NCBI GenBank assembly: GCA_964036275.1
Contig: OZ038435.1
Location: 25,329,581 to 25,393,580, forward strand
Reading direction: 5' to 3'
Origin: Litoditis marina
Lineage: Eukaryota > Nematoda > Chromadorea > Rhabditida > Rhabditidae
DNA length: 64,000 nucleotides
The notes under the pieces were generated by a model. The model ran no database searches and had not been told where the DNA came from. It was given only the letters and a program-made list of their open reading frames with translations. A program made the translations under genes and the position numbers. Below are positions 23,501 through 34,485 of the stretch, one piece after another; position 1 is the stretch's first letter, and each line of letters opens with the position of its first letter.

Positions 23501-25185
23501 TTTGGCAGTGTTCTGAAGCATATATCAAAAAATTCAATAGTACCATGATATTCAAACAGTTCTATCCTACAGAACATGATTTTCATGTTTTCCTAAAGTG
23601 TTGCATTGTTTTGACACAGCTCGATCGTTCGTTAGGAGTTCACTCGGCTGGTTATGACGAAGGATAGTCCGTAAACCGTTTGCAGAAAGTTTGGGATGTG
23701 ATGAAATCGACACTTTCTCTGTGAACAGTAGGTTTCAAATTTTTGATTTCCTCCAATTGAGTGAAGCAATTCTCAAACTTAACAGGTATTAAATATAATG
23801 AAAGAAGTTTTTATGTATCCAGTTCCCGGTTAGTATTGACATTAGCTAAGTAAAAACACATCCTACCAGACTTGTTTTTGGGGTTTGCTGCTCACTCGGC
23901 ATGATACTTTTTCTTTCTGGAGTTGTGCCAACCAAAGCCACCAACATATCGAGAATTGCCTTCGTGTTCTGAAAAAGGTTAAATTTTTTTTCCTAAAAGT
24001 GATATGAATCGATTTGAACCTGAAAAGGCGTTTCTGATTTCTGATATGTTTTAACAGGTCAGATACAGATACTGGCATAAAAATGCAACTTTGGCGGCTC
24101 CTGTGTTTCCTGCAATTCATACTGTAGCTGTCTGAGGAAGAATTATGTATACTATCTGAAAGAGGAAAAACATATATTGCAGACAATAGAAGAACAATAT
24201 TACGTTCAATACTGTTAAAAATGTACTATTTTACACAAATGTTACAGTTTTTAGCCGAAACGGTATACCTGCGCAGAAGAGGATGTAGCTCGTCCGCTCT
24301 TCATTTCCGGCACCACCGATATTCCTTGGGAGGAAGCCGAGCCAGATGGTGGGACCTATAAAAATAATTATTATAAATTATAATTGTTGTTCAACCCGAT
24401 ATTTGATAGATAATTTGCATGCCTAATGAGTATCGAATTTCTCGCTTTCAAATATCCTAAACATGTACAGTGAACGTTTCTACCAATGCCCCAAAAACTA
24501 TAACGGCATGCTTAACCAGCGTTTGGGCTCCACCATGCACCATCTCACGCGAGGATATCCATGCTTTCCGTAGATCGGTTATACAGGGCCACAAGAAAGT
24601 AAAAAACCAATCCAACCTCCACTGAACTTTCACTAGAGACAGATCGAGCGGTGCGCGCGGAGCGACGCGAAGCGGACAACGATCTGCGGGCGGTGCGCGG
24701 CGCGGACGGATTCACGGCGGCCGCCTCTCCTATTGCGGAATTTTCCGGAAGTTGGGGATTTACATGGTCTCTATCGGCTCCGGATCCGTCCTGAAAGATA
24801 CTTCACTGTTTTATTCTTCAATCTTCACATGTACATTTACATTCGTTTCTATCATTGATGATTGAGTGTTTTCACGATCATTATGGTATGAAAAATAGTT
24901 TTGAGTTGGAACTCTTGAACAGTTCATGACTGCAAGTCGAAAAACTATGTTCCTCGATTATGTAGAAAACAGCTGTGAAAAACTAGGACTGGACTATACA
25001 CCGCGTAATCTCCAGAGCATTCTGAGTGCAGATGTCATACTTCCAAATCAGTCATGGAGCACTACTTCGTAACATTGTGATGGGACCAAAAAAGTCGAAA
25101 CTTGAACACCCTAGAATTTCATGTAACATGACGAGGACAATACCTTCTTCGATGTTGAATCCGATCCAGACGCCTTCTTCTCCAT
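17563..25185 (-). CDS. Unrecognised protein with eight tandem repeat exons, 597 aa
   Basis: Twenty minus-strand exons: 25144-25185, 24617-24790, 24269-24355, 23867-23968, 23432-23512, eight repeat exons (22853-22942, 22536-22625, 22226-22315, 21867-21956, 21681-21770, 21081-21170, 20751-20840, 20404-20493), 20231-20305, 19869-19949, 19411-19476, 19112-19211, 18739-18829, 18000-18078, 17563-17658. Frames agree throughout. Each repeat exon is exactly 90 bp, phase 0 at both ends, and encodes 30 residues with the core LSALSSRTAKSI and an end QNTPK or close to it. The N-terminal part is Ser/Arg rich (SLSASRRSARTARSVSS) and exon 4 also carries QQTPK. The end is a compact, charged domain (VELSVSVRVADGGMRTDQV). 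No transmembrane segment or signal peptide is evident. Repeated T-P-K sites suggest proline-directed (CDK/MAPK) phosphorylation and a chromatin or cytoskeletal role, but I do not recognise the family. The start follows a TTTCCAG acceptor-like site. Confidence 0.75.
18118..18196 (-). pseudogene. tRNA-like pseudogene or SINE head
   Basis: On the minus strand TAGCGCAGTGGTTAGCG fits an internal pol III A box and GGTTCGATTCC fits a B box exactly. The T-arm and anticodon stems do not pair, and the ends pair only over TCTCT/AGAGA, so it is unlikely to be a working tRNA. It lies just left of the penultimate coding exon boundary in the intron 18079-18738 of the repeat-exon gene. Confidence 0.5.
20404..21355. 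repeat. Duplicated exon-plus-intron units in the repeat array
   Basis: Besides the exons, the introns are duplicated: GAGCCCCTAGCGTTGG occurs at about 20613 and again at about 21312, with AACATTTTG and ATCGAGCTGTTT upstream of each in the same order; a worn version lies at 20860-20980. The array therefore grew by segmental duplication of whole exon-intron units. Confidence 0.7.
21440..21672. repeat. Foldback element with 60-bp terminal inverted repeats
   Basis: The left end GAACCAAATCTCGTGC and right end GCACGAAATTTGGTTC face each other, and similarity between the arms continues through a TTAAT...CGCTCC block. It sits in the intron between repeat exons five and six, and touches repeat exon five on its right side. 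Confidence 0.7.
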
Positions 25186-25877
25186 TGCAGCCGACTGCCA
25201 ACAGCTCAGGCTGGAAATGAGATCCGCTATCCTGTTTGGACCCGAACGTTCACACGTTCACCCGTTCCCGTTAACGTTCGCCGGACAGAGTCTACCGGTT
25301 TAAACGCGCAGTTAACGTGCACACGTTTTCTTGCCTGCTGGGGAACATGGACTTTTTACCCCCCCCCCCCCTCTTTCTGAGTTTGTATTGGTTTTGGGGA
25401 ATTGTAGTTTGACCCCCCCCCCCACGGGGGGGTGAAAATTCAATTCATCACCTGCAATGCAAAAGTTTGAGGGTGGGGGGGGGGGGGGTAAAAAGTAAAC
25501 ATTTCCGGTATTGAAGTTCAGCCCCCCCCCCCATCGTTGAAGTTTTACCCCCCCCCCCCCCCCATCATTGAAGTTCTACCCCTCGCCGACCCAGGTGGGT
25601 GGTAAATAGTGAATTTCGAAGTTGAATTTCGACCCCCCCCCCCCAACCCTCTTCTACATTTTACCTAAGATATAATGTTTCTGGAAGCTTCTTCAAAGTC
25701 AACGTGATGACCACATCGATCGTCAACAACTGACTAGAATTTGTCACACTTTTCACAACTTGCGAACTACAGGGGACAAAGATAAGGCTTTCATTGACAC
25801 AAATTCCCATACAAAAATAGTGCAAAATACAATTCTGACGTCAACGGAATGAAAAGTTCTATTGAACATGAACAAAT
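25186..25877. other. Intergenic region with second G/C-tract element
   Basis: Between the start of the repeat-exon gene and the end of the ShKT gene. It is filled largely by the G/C-homopolymer element at 25336-25652. AACGTTCACACGTTCACC and CCCGTTAACGTTCGCC near 25250 form a small run of ACGTT-containing words. No gene is seen. Confidence 0.5.
25336..25652 (-). repeat. G/C-homopolymer repeat element, copy 2
   Basis: At least seven runs of 10-17 C or G separated by AATTCAATT, TTGAAGTT and similar words. CAATGCAAAAGTTTGAGGGT is the near reverse complement of the block at about 9104, showing that it is the inverted partner of the element at 8858. Confidence 0.7.
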
Positions 25878-27973
25878 TTAACAGTATCCACAGGTCTTGG
25901 CGCATTTTCGTTTCATCATCGACTTGTAGCTGGCATTGCGACACAGATATCCTTTGGATCCACAATCTCCAGCTGAATCGACGCACACGACGGCTGGCTC
26001 TGAGAAATTTTCAATTTCACATGTTCTGTTCATAATTTCTCCCGACGAGTATGCAGGCCCGGTGCTAGAACATCTCGGCACCCTCATCCGTTCCTGCGTC
26101 TCTTGCTCTTCCTTACTATTTTGCGTCACTCGATTCCCGGCGGGATGTAAGAGCAGAGAAATAGCGTGTGTTTGAGGAGACACAGGATAGGATGAAGGTG
26201 CCGGAATCGTCTAGCATACCACCTCAGGTCAAAGATACGCTGGTTATATTTCTTGTTTTTGTGTTTCTCTTGCTTTTGGAGCGAGCTGCAGAAAATTGAA
26301 TCGATTGTCTTCAAGTTCTAGCCTTTTGAATCAAGTTTGGAGCCAAGTCTAATTAGGAAACAATAATTCGAATATTATAACTTTAGTGGGTCTTCATTCT
26401 TATTTTCGTTGCCTTGTTGAGTAGACTCGGAAGAATGTGAAGATCACCTGTGATTGGTTCAGCCGGCTGAGCGGGGGCCGCAGGGAGAACCACATCTAGA
26501 ACATATAGATTTACGGTGGTTCCGGAAAACCTCACATACCGGAACCATAGTCTTTTCAACAATGTTTGAAGGCGTTGCAATGACATTTCGGATGGTTCTT
26601 TAAAACATTGATTTTCCAAAAACTTATTCGTGAATATACCTCAAACCTCCGAACAAAACAACAAAACAGTTTTTGAAGACTTCATTGGCTTCCCGAGCTT
26701 GGGAGAGTGTGACAATTCAGTTTTGGGACTATTTTTCGCCACATCCACTTTTTATGATAAACAGCGACATGGTGAAACTTAGCCTGAAAAATCCATTGGC
26801 CGAAAGTCTCGCTGAGAATGACACAGAATACGCGGTAAATTAACGGTTCATTATCAAAAAAGCGTAAGATACGACCACATTTACAGCCACTGTATTGACT
26901 TTAACAACAGACAATTGTTGCCGTAGAATATGATTATTATCTTTTTCATTTTGATTTTATATATAATGAGTGACCATACCTGGTACGACCACATTGACAG
27001 CCACAGGTAGTGGGTCGGGTACTGCCGCGGCTGGTCCAGCTGTAGCTGTTAGCGCTCCACGCACCGTGTCCACATCCAGACCACACCTGAAACTCTCAAA
27101 CTGAAACCTCCGAACAAAAAATATGAAATATGGTTCCCTAGAGAAAAAATATGGTTCCCTAGAGAAACTTAGGTTGAAAATGGCAAACCAACTATTGAAA
27201 TAGCTTTCAGGGGACCAAAATTTATGAAAAGATGTTTAAAGAAGGATGATTAATGGTCTAATCGCAACGCTTCAGTCCTTCAAACTGCATTGCATTTTTC
27301 AATTGCAATTTGAAGCACCGTTGATTCGGGAGTAATCCACATAATAGACCTTCTTGAAGAACATGTTTTTTGAAGCAATTCTGGTTAAGTAAACTAAGGA
27401 AGAAACATAAAGAAGTGTTTTGTTAGGCAGATGAAATTGCCCTTGAATGCCTGACCAGTTGCAGGATCGCTGACAGTTGTAGTGCATTTGGTTCACGTAG
27501 GCCACATTCCTACACATTCCCGTCTTGCAATAACAGTCGTAGGCTCTGTCATAGCAGCTGAAACACCGAATTTGAATGTTCCTAAATGCAAGTTTGAATT
27601 CAGCTAGATATTTGATAGAACGTTAGTTATGTACACAGTTGTTGAGATAGCTTCCGTTCACAGATTTTCAGAGAGATAACTTGTTTTTTGGGTCTGCTAT
27701 GACTGCGAATTCCACGGACATGGTTGAGAGTAACAGGTCAGAGATACGCGGACGCTCAGCGACGGTTTAACCTAGACAACCTCATCGTGGTCAGTAGCTG
27801 CCCATTTCTAGGGCCAGTCAGAATTTTCCAATGTAGTCAAAATGATGTTTTGTTACATCGTTGGGTAGTTAGAACCTTGAGGAAGTCTGTCAAAAAAAGG
27901 AAAATTCTCACTTCACATCATCCTGCGAAAAAACAGCCACAGTTAGCAGAGCGATTCCCACAACTATGAACAT
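25878..27973 (-). CDS. Secreted protein with two ShKT domains, 146 aa
   Basis: Minus-strand exons 27912-27973, 27456-27557, 26980-27086, 26448-26495, 25878-25999; frames agree, product 146 residues. It starts with a signal peptide (MFIVVGIALLTVAVFSQ). The first ShKT domain runs from NCYDRAYDCYC to CQRSCNWC; then comes a Pro/Ala/Val-rich linker of about 50 residues; the second domain ends the protein (CVDSAGDC to KTCGYC). Six cysteines can be counted in the second domain and at least six in the first. ShKT (SXC) domains are very common in nematode secreted and surface proteins and in astacin-type enzymes; despite the name, most are not toxins, and no catalytic domain is present here. The function is unknown. 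A family A foldback element sits just upstream of the last exon. Confidence 0.85.
26058..26217. repeat. Foldback element, family A, copy 1
   Basis: About 160 bp with worn inverted ends: CGGCACCCTCATCCGTTCCT on the left and, reversed, GGATAGGATGAAGGTGCCGG on the right. The centre CCCGGCGGGATGTAAGAGCA matches the copy at 62999 in opposite orientation. In the last intron of the ShKT gene. Confidence 0.75.
27232..27356. repeat. Foldback element, family D, copy 1
   Basis: Starts TTAAAGAAGGATGATTAATG and ends with the approximate complement TAATAGACCTTCTTG; the middle TTTTTCAATTGCAATTTGAA forms the loop region. Same family as 34486-34912 and 51428-51600. In intron 2 of the ShKT gene. Confidence 0.6.
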
Positions 27974-29268
27974 GTTCGTCAATTTGGGCCCGAGTTCTGG
28001 ATGTAGGAAATTTCGAGAGAATGCGAAAATTCCCTTGTGAGAGTAACAGAACACGGAATCACTGAAGTTTCGACATCAAACTCGTCAACTACTAGTTTTT
28101 CTCTGTTATTTTTTAGCCTCAAAAACTGAATAGAGGTGGATCGCAGACGTTTGTTCAACAATATAACTTTCCGGAAGTGAAATGTTATTCCTACTGGAAA
28201 TGTAACGCAAATGTATTTTTTCTTATGTGGTAGTCAATGTAATTTAAAATAATCGTTTTTTCAAGCTCAAAGCTAAATAAAGGTAGACCGCAATTTTCTC
28301 CGAAAATGTTACTTTACGGTAGTCAAAACTTTGTTCTGATGAAAAAATGGAACGGAATTGAACTATTCTAATGAGCTAGTCAAGTGCATAGTAGCATAGT
28401 TATATAACACAACAGAGTTCGAATCCTGTAATAACAATGCACATTTGTTGGACTTTGAGGGTAGAACAAATGAGTAAAATCTTGATTCTTTCCTTATTCG
28501 AAGCGGATAGTAAAGAGCGAATTAGGCCGATTGATGTGGCTCATCGTTTCAGTTGTCTTTTATGTATGTTTTCATGTTGGAACAATTCTGAAACATGCAT
28601 GATATTTGCGCAGATGCCACTCTTCCAACAGAGCGTTCCGTCTTTTTTACGGAACGAATGAAGAATGCTCCTAGTTGAATTCAAGTGCGGTGAAGAGTTA
28701 CCGTTTTGTTCGAATAACTTTCAAGCAACTTATTTGCTAATGAAATATTCTATTCCTTGTTGACAAAGTAATCGAACAGTGCATATTTTTTGCGCTTTCA
28801 TTTATTTACGACATTTGCAGCCGCTGATCCCAATACATCATGAGAAGAGGTTTTTTTCATTGTTCGCGTCTTCAACCAACTAGAATTAGTTGGAACCTGA
28901 TCTCAACTTGCAGCAGTACGTGCAGCACCATAATTAGGTACACTACAAGTATTCTAGACCAGATGATTATACATGATGTGAGACGTGCAATGTTGAGGGG
29001 GGGGGGGGGGGGGGGGGGTGGGCGTTAGTAGAACAGAGAGTACACTTCAAACCGACAAATGTGGTAAACATATATTTATGAAGGTCAAGTTTACTTGGGA
29101 ACCTCGTCCCGAGAATCGCCCACTCAACGTCCCAAACCGATAGTCCATGTCATCGAGATACTCTAATTATTTAACGTATTAAATAAGAATGTATGTTTCC
29201 TCTATGAAACCGTTTGAATCGGCAACAATCCATAGTTCTTCATAACTTCATCATCGATCGAAAGATAT
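27974..29268. other. Intergenic region, ShKT gene to chemoreceptor
   Basis: About 1.3 kb without a recognisable gene. The left part is the likely promoter of the ShKT gene. A G tract of about 22 bases lies at 28997-29018. A B-box-like GAGTTCGAATCC at 28412 has no convincing A box partner. Confidence 0.5.
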
Positions 29269-32200
29269 TCATGTGAGCGATCTCAGCCGACTATTCTGAT
29301 TCGTCGTCAAGAAGTTGACGGTGACACTGTTCCTTTGCTTCATAAAGCCAAATAGGCCGAGCACATAGTGTCGAAATGGTCTTATGTGGAAAATAAACGA
29401 AATATTGACGAGTGGACAGTAGATAGGAGCAAGAATTCGTGATATTGATTGCAATGCTGGAATTTTGAATTAAAATAAATACAATAGAGCCTCTCAACTC
29501 AGCAAAAGCGAAGAGCATCATTACTTTCTGCAGTTTCGCTTTCTGGTTCGGCGTTTTATTTCGTGCGTCTTCAAAAATCGAATCTTGTACGATGGTGAGG
29601 TGTAAAAAAGGCAGAAGTTGGAGATTCATTCCAATTGGTTTCGTCGTAACTCGTGAAGGGCTCGTGCTAGTCGAAACACAGAATACTCGAAAACACGGCA
29701 ACGAGAGTATTATAAAAAACAATTTGTTTCAAGAAGTCATTCGTTTTCATTTTATAGTCTTCATTTTTACATTTTTATAGTTTATTTACCTCCGCCTTCA
29801 CACATGTCCGAACTGCATACAAAAACCGGAACAATAGTAAGGCACAGACACATGAACGGCAACAGAATCTGTAATAAGGAGATGAATTTTCAAAAACGAA
29901 TTTGCTTAATTTTAAGCATAGTTATTCTCTCTACGCTACCACAGTTCAGAGCACAAAAAGGGTAGTTGAATCTTTCAAACTTTAGTGAATTTGTTGCGGC
30001 AAATGAGGCGACAATGTTTCAGTGCTGTCAAGTTAGATGAATGTGCATCTTTGAACTAGCTTCTCTGCCGTTTCTCTGCAGGACGATTTGTGAGAAATGA
30101 AGTGAACTTTGAAAATAGATCTTGTGAAATTTTCACAAAATAGTGTAGCTTCGTTAGAAGTTAGAAGTTAGTCAGGGTGTTATTCGAGTTGAATACTTCG
30201 AGTCGACGAGGTTTCGTCAAGGTTTGAAATGTTTCGAGTTTTCGAGTTTTTTCGAGTCAAGTCGAATTTTGAGTTCGACTTCAACAACGCTCACCATAGC
30301 AAAAACGGTTCGAACTAATTCTTTCTTCATCTGTTTCGTTCGTTTTGAGCTAGTGTGATCATTTCGATAGGAATAGACGGAGTGGAGCAGGATGAGTACC
30401 GAGATGGCTCCCATGACAAGTATGGCCAGCATCTGGCTCCGTCCTCCTGACAGCTCGGTTTGGAAGTACGCGGTTCCATTGGGCAGCTGAATTCACTTGC
30501 AAAATTCACAGAAATTATAACCGTTACGTTTTTATTCACTTCTTCGGTACAAATTTACGCGTACTCATATTCACTTCTTTATATTCACTTTTTGTTCCAC
30601 TTTTTTCTCTAACTATCTATTTCATGAACGAAAATGTTACTAAATAGATCAATCGGAATAGGTAACGAGTTTGATGACGTTTCTCACCATTTGAATTTTT
30701 TCACAAATTCAACTCAAGTCGAAATTAGCAAGCAGAGCGCGGAAGAGAGAAAGAAGGAGAGATAGGAAGCGAAAAGTGAAGGTACGAGAGGAAGAGAGAA
30801 TGGGAAAATAGCGTTAGAGGTGGATGAACAAACCTTCTGGTTGAGACTGATAGCGGCTGGAATTATCAGACATAGTATAATGAAGGCGATGCAGTATATC
30901 ACAACAGGAATAGCTCCCCTTCTTTGTTGACTGAGTTTTATTTTCGAATCCGGAACCAAAATAGTCTGGTGAATTAGAAGAACAAGAGTGGCAAACGCCG
31001 CGAACATCAACACGAATGAGGCAAATTTGAGTCCCTGTAGAAGAGGATCAAATTTCTTTACCTATTTCTATTGTTTTCATAAATTATTGGGCTCACTCCG
31101 GGCAAAGCTCGTCGGTATCGAGCATCAAACTCTGCTCCGCTGTGTTTATAGTTTTATCCACTAATCTTCGGTGGGGGGGGGGTATTTGGAAATAAAAGTG
31201 TCATGCAAGTTGATAATAGTTTCTAGGTTCCGTACTATGTTTCACTCTTTTCATAGGCAGCTAGAGTACTTTTAACTTCAACTATTTATTTCTCGTGACC
31301 TCTACAGTTTCTTCCAGTAGAGTGGCGACAGCGTGGAACTGATTACAAACTTGTCAACTATTTCAAACATTGAACCGACGTACAATTGCGTATTCTGTAT
31401 CCAGCTCGAGGACTGAATGAAGTAGTCCCAAGTGATAAATTCGTTCGCCTACATTAAATGGCAAAACAAATATAGTGAATATGAGATATACGAGAAGATT
31501 GGACACCTGGAACAATCAATTAAGTACATCGAAACTCTTTCCCTCTTCATCTTTTTGAGTTGGCAGTTCGAATTCAACTCCCCCTTTCACTTCATGAACC
31601 ATGAACCTCCTTCAAAGTTGCAAAGTAACACAAAAGTGCTTTAGTTAGTTCCTCTAAGTACATATGAGGGGTGTTCTTGGAATTTTCTCTGCTGTTCTGT
31701 AAATCATACTTCACTATATCAAATTGATACGTTGCAACTCGATTTTCATTTCCTTCTCGTAACTGCGTAGCAATTAGTGCAACCGGTGCAATTTCTCTCT
31801 GCACTCAAATGTTTCGCTAGGCATTGGGAGTTCCGGGAAGTATGTGGTCACATTCAAACACATGAATCTGACTGAGGGTTGCTGTCAATGGTCAACACGT
31901 TATGTCAAGTTTAGCATGAGTTCGTCTTTCTCTCTGAGAATCTTAGCAAACTAGTCGTAAATTTGTAAAAAGTGGGGGACCAGGAAGTGTGTGAGTTCTG
32001 TTCGGTTTCACCGTTTTCTGCAAAAAGTGAACAATACGATGTTGTGAATGAGTGTGCAACAAAAAAAGAACAATACATTTGTTTGCACAACGATTCACAA
32101 GAAACAGAATATACAAAGTATAACTTGAACGTAAAAGTGCATAGTGGTTTCCCCTGAGAACGTTGTGAACCGTTGTGCAAACAAATGTATTGTTCTTTTT

Positions 32201-34222
32201 TTGTTGCACACTCATTCACAACATCGTATTGTTCACTTTTTGCAGAAAACGGTGAAACCGAACAGAACTCACACACTTCCTGGTCCCCCACTTTTTACAA
32301 ATTGTTCTCTTTTTGCTAGTTGTACTAGTACAACCACTTCTAGAGTTGACTTAGAAAAACGATTTTTGAATAGTGGTGACTATCAAGCATCCTGATATCT
32401 GAAAGTTCCAGGTTTTCAAACGATGTGATCCTGAAAAATTCAAAAAAAAGCTTTTTTCCGCTTCGTTAATTGAAATCTGAGTATTGTGAAAAATCTGCGT
32501 CATTACAGTAAGAAAATATTTTCTCCATTGGCGCGAACGGGCGCCAGTCATTGGCTCCAGATATAGACCATGTTACTCTAACTAGTAACAAATAACCTGG
32601 AATGAATGGCCTCGACCAATTAGCACAATTTCCGACTGTTTTTTGGTTCAGAAACCCTATTTTCAATTTTGGCGCCAATTGGCGGATAAAGTACCGTTTT
32701 GGCGCAGAATGTTAAAGAAATGTTGCTATCCAAGTCGTATTCGTTAACTATGTTCAAAGTTCGAACATCTGTGGAACATTTCGCTCGTTACCTTACTTGC
32801 CTGGCGTTGTTCTAATTTGGCGCCACTGGGCGCCAGCGTTTGGCGCCAAATATAAAATTACTCTAATTAGTAACAAAAAACTTGGAATGAATGGCCTCGA
32901 CCAATTAGCACAATTTCCGACTGTTTTTTGGTTCAGAAACCCTATTTTCAATTTTGGCGCCAATTGGCGGATAAAGTACCGTATTGGCGCAGAATGTCGA
33001 AGAAATATTGCTATCCAAGCCGTATTCGTTAACTATGTTCATAGTTCGAACATCTGTGGAACATTTCGCTCGTTACCCTACTTACCTGGCGTTGTTCTAA
33101 TTTGGCGCCACTGGGCGCCAGCGTTTGGCGCCAAATATGAAATTACTCTAATTAGTAACAAAAAACTTGGAACGAATAGCCTCGACCAATTAGCACAATT
33201 TCCGACTGTTTTTTGGTTCAGAAACCCTATTTTCAATTTTGGCGCCATTTGGCGGATAAAGTACCGTATTGGCGCAGAATGTCGAAAAAATGTTGGTATT
33301 CAAGCCGTATTCGTCAACTGTGTTCATAGTTCGGACATCTGTGAAACATTTTGCTTGTTACCCTACTTGCCTGGCGTTGTTCTAATTTGGCGCCACTGGG
33401 CGCCAGCGTTTGGCGCCAAATATAAACCATGACACCAAACTTCCAGAGAAGGCTGGGATTCACTAATCTAACCTCTGTGCAAAATGTCGGAGCATTTCAT
33501 CCATGGGAACACATATTTTCCAGCTTCTGGCGCCTATTGGCCCCCGCGCCAAGCGCCAAACAAAACGTGACATCACCAAACTTTGGGGGCCGAGCTAACT
33601 TTGAGGTTTACGCATGTGTGCCAAATTTCAGCCGAATCGGTCCAGTAGTTAAAAAAATAATTTTCTATGCGGACACCGGACGAGCGACGCGCTCCGAGCG
33701 ACGCGCTCCGAGCGACGAGGGACAACGGAAATTTTCATAACGACACGACAGCATAACTTTTTTCAACCATGACCGATTTTCCTAATTTTTTCACACAACA
33801 TGTATTCAATAGATATCTAGCTCTCTCTTTTTTTAAATTTCGAAAAAATGTTTTATTTGAAGACTTTTGTGGTGTGAAAGCCAAAAATGGGTGCGCAATG
33901 GCCAAACCAAACACAACTCACACGCAGCGCTTCGCGCTGCGCGCGATTATCTAAGCTATATATGAGAATATACCGAACAACTCTCTCTCTCTCTCTATCT
34001 CTATCTCTACCTCATACTCTTCTGCAATTTCCCTTCTCTGCAAATCCCACGATTTACCTGCACGTTCATAATCCAGAGCGAGAACAAGCGTATGTCGTTT
34101 TTGTTCGACCTGATTTGAATTAGAATCGTGACACAGCAAATGAATACACCAACTCCACCCAAAATGTAGGATATTTTCACTTCCAGCTCATGCTGGGCGT
34201 ACGTGGCCCTATCGAAAATCAT
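29269..34222 (-). CDS. Seven-transmembrane chemoreceptor-like protein, 315 aa
   Basis: Minus-strand exons 34058-34222, 31384-31506, 30834-31034, 30295-30486, 29790-29868, 29269-29456; frames agree and the product is 315 residues. Hydrophobic spans: ISYILGGVGVFICCVTILI (TM1), VSNLLVYLIFTIFVLPF (TM2), ASFVLMFAAFATLVLLI (TM3), IPVVIYCIAFIILCLII (TM4), MLAILVMGAISVLILLHSV (TM5), ILLPFMCLCLTIVPVFVC (TM6) and APIYCPLVNISFIFHI (TM7). A basic loop before TM6 (SSKRTKQMKKELVR) and the PFRHYV after TM7 recall the Str superfamily of nematode chemoreceptors, but the match is loose and the subfamily is not assigned. Intron 1 is 2.55 kb and carries the perfect inverted repeat and the 285-bp tandem array. 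The other receptor in the window is a different family. Confidence 0.78.
30165..30290. repeat. CGAG-rich element, partial copy
   Basis: A run of TTTCGAGTTTTCGAGTT units with flanking GTTATTCGAGTTGA and TCGACTTCAACAACG, resembling the better preserved CGAG element at 44685. In an intron next to exon 4 of the chemoreceptor. Confidence 0.5.
31960..32303. repeat. Perfect 133-bp inverted repeat
   Basis: Bases 31960-32092 and 32171-32303 are exact reverse complements without gaps, around 78 bp; a further stretch of partial pairing extends inward. The arms start ATTTGTAAAAAGTGGGGGAC. Both strands therefore carry the same 40-codon open frame, which is a mirror effect and not a gene. It lies in intron 1 of the chemoreceptor. 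Confidence 0.95.
32547..33431. repeat. 285-bp tandem repeat, about three copies
   Basis: AATGGCCTCGACCAATTAGC recurs at about 32605, 32890 and (one or two changes) 33175, a period of 285 bp. Each unit carries GGCGCC words, such as TTGGCGCCACTGGGCGCC and GCGTTTGGCGCCAAAT. As 285 is divisible by three, one 211-codon frame (32797-33432) runs through; its repeat unit of 95 residues resembles nothing I know. Confidence 0.93.
33530..33735. repeat. GGCGCC-related tail and CGAGCGACGCGCTC duplication
   Basis: After the tandem array comes a related stretch with CTTCTGGCGCC and CGCGCCAAGCGCC, then GAGCGACGCGCTCC twice in tandem near 33684. It may be the remaining end of the element from which the 285-bp repeats grew. 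Confidence 0.45.
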
Positions 34223-34485
34223 TCAGTGACTTTTCTCTGGAATATATTTCATTTATCAAAATGTCATCATTTGAAGTTGGAGAAAAAATTGCTGGTATCG
34301 TACAAAAGCGAGTGATTTCACCGGAGCTAACATACGATGGAATCAAGCACATGGAACAACCATGTAGTAATGGTTGTACAATAGCTTCAAAATGTTTATC
34401 TAGCTCCCGGTTATGAAAAGTTAAGTTGGGGTGCAGTGTGGATCGGTTTGGTAGCAATCTCTAACTAATCTTGGGGCTCAGTGGA

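Noticed and set aside
24000..24186. Possible extra exon of the repeat-exon gene (minus strand, after TTGCAG at about 24113)
   Set aside because: No frame stays open in the phase required between the neighbouring exons.
28385..28440. Possible tRNA (GAGTTCGAATCC B-box-like)
   Set aside because: Distance to any A box is too short and no cloverleaf can be drawn.
31911..32291. Open frames of 61-126 codons on both strands with identical peptides
   Set aside because: They are mirror images caused by the perfect inverted repeat; no splice context or known domain.
32797..33432. 211-codon open frame
   Set aside because: Runs through the 285-bp tandem repeats, whose period is divisible by three; no recognisable domain, so treated as repeat rather than gene.
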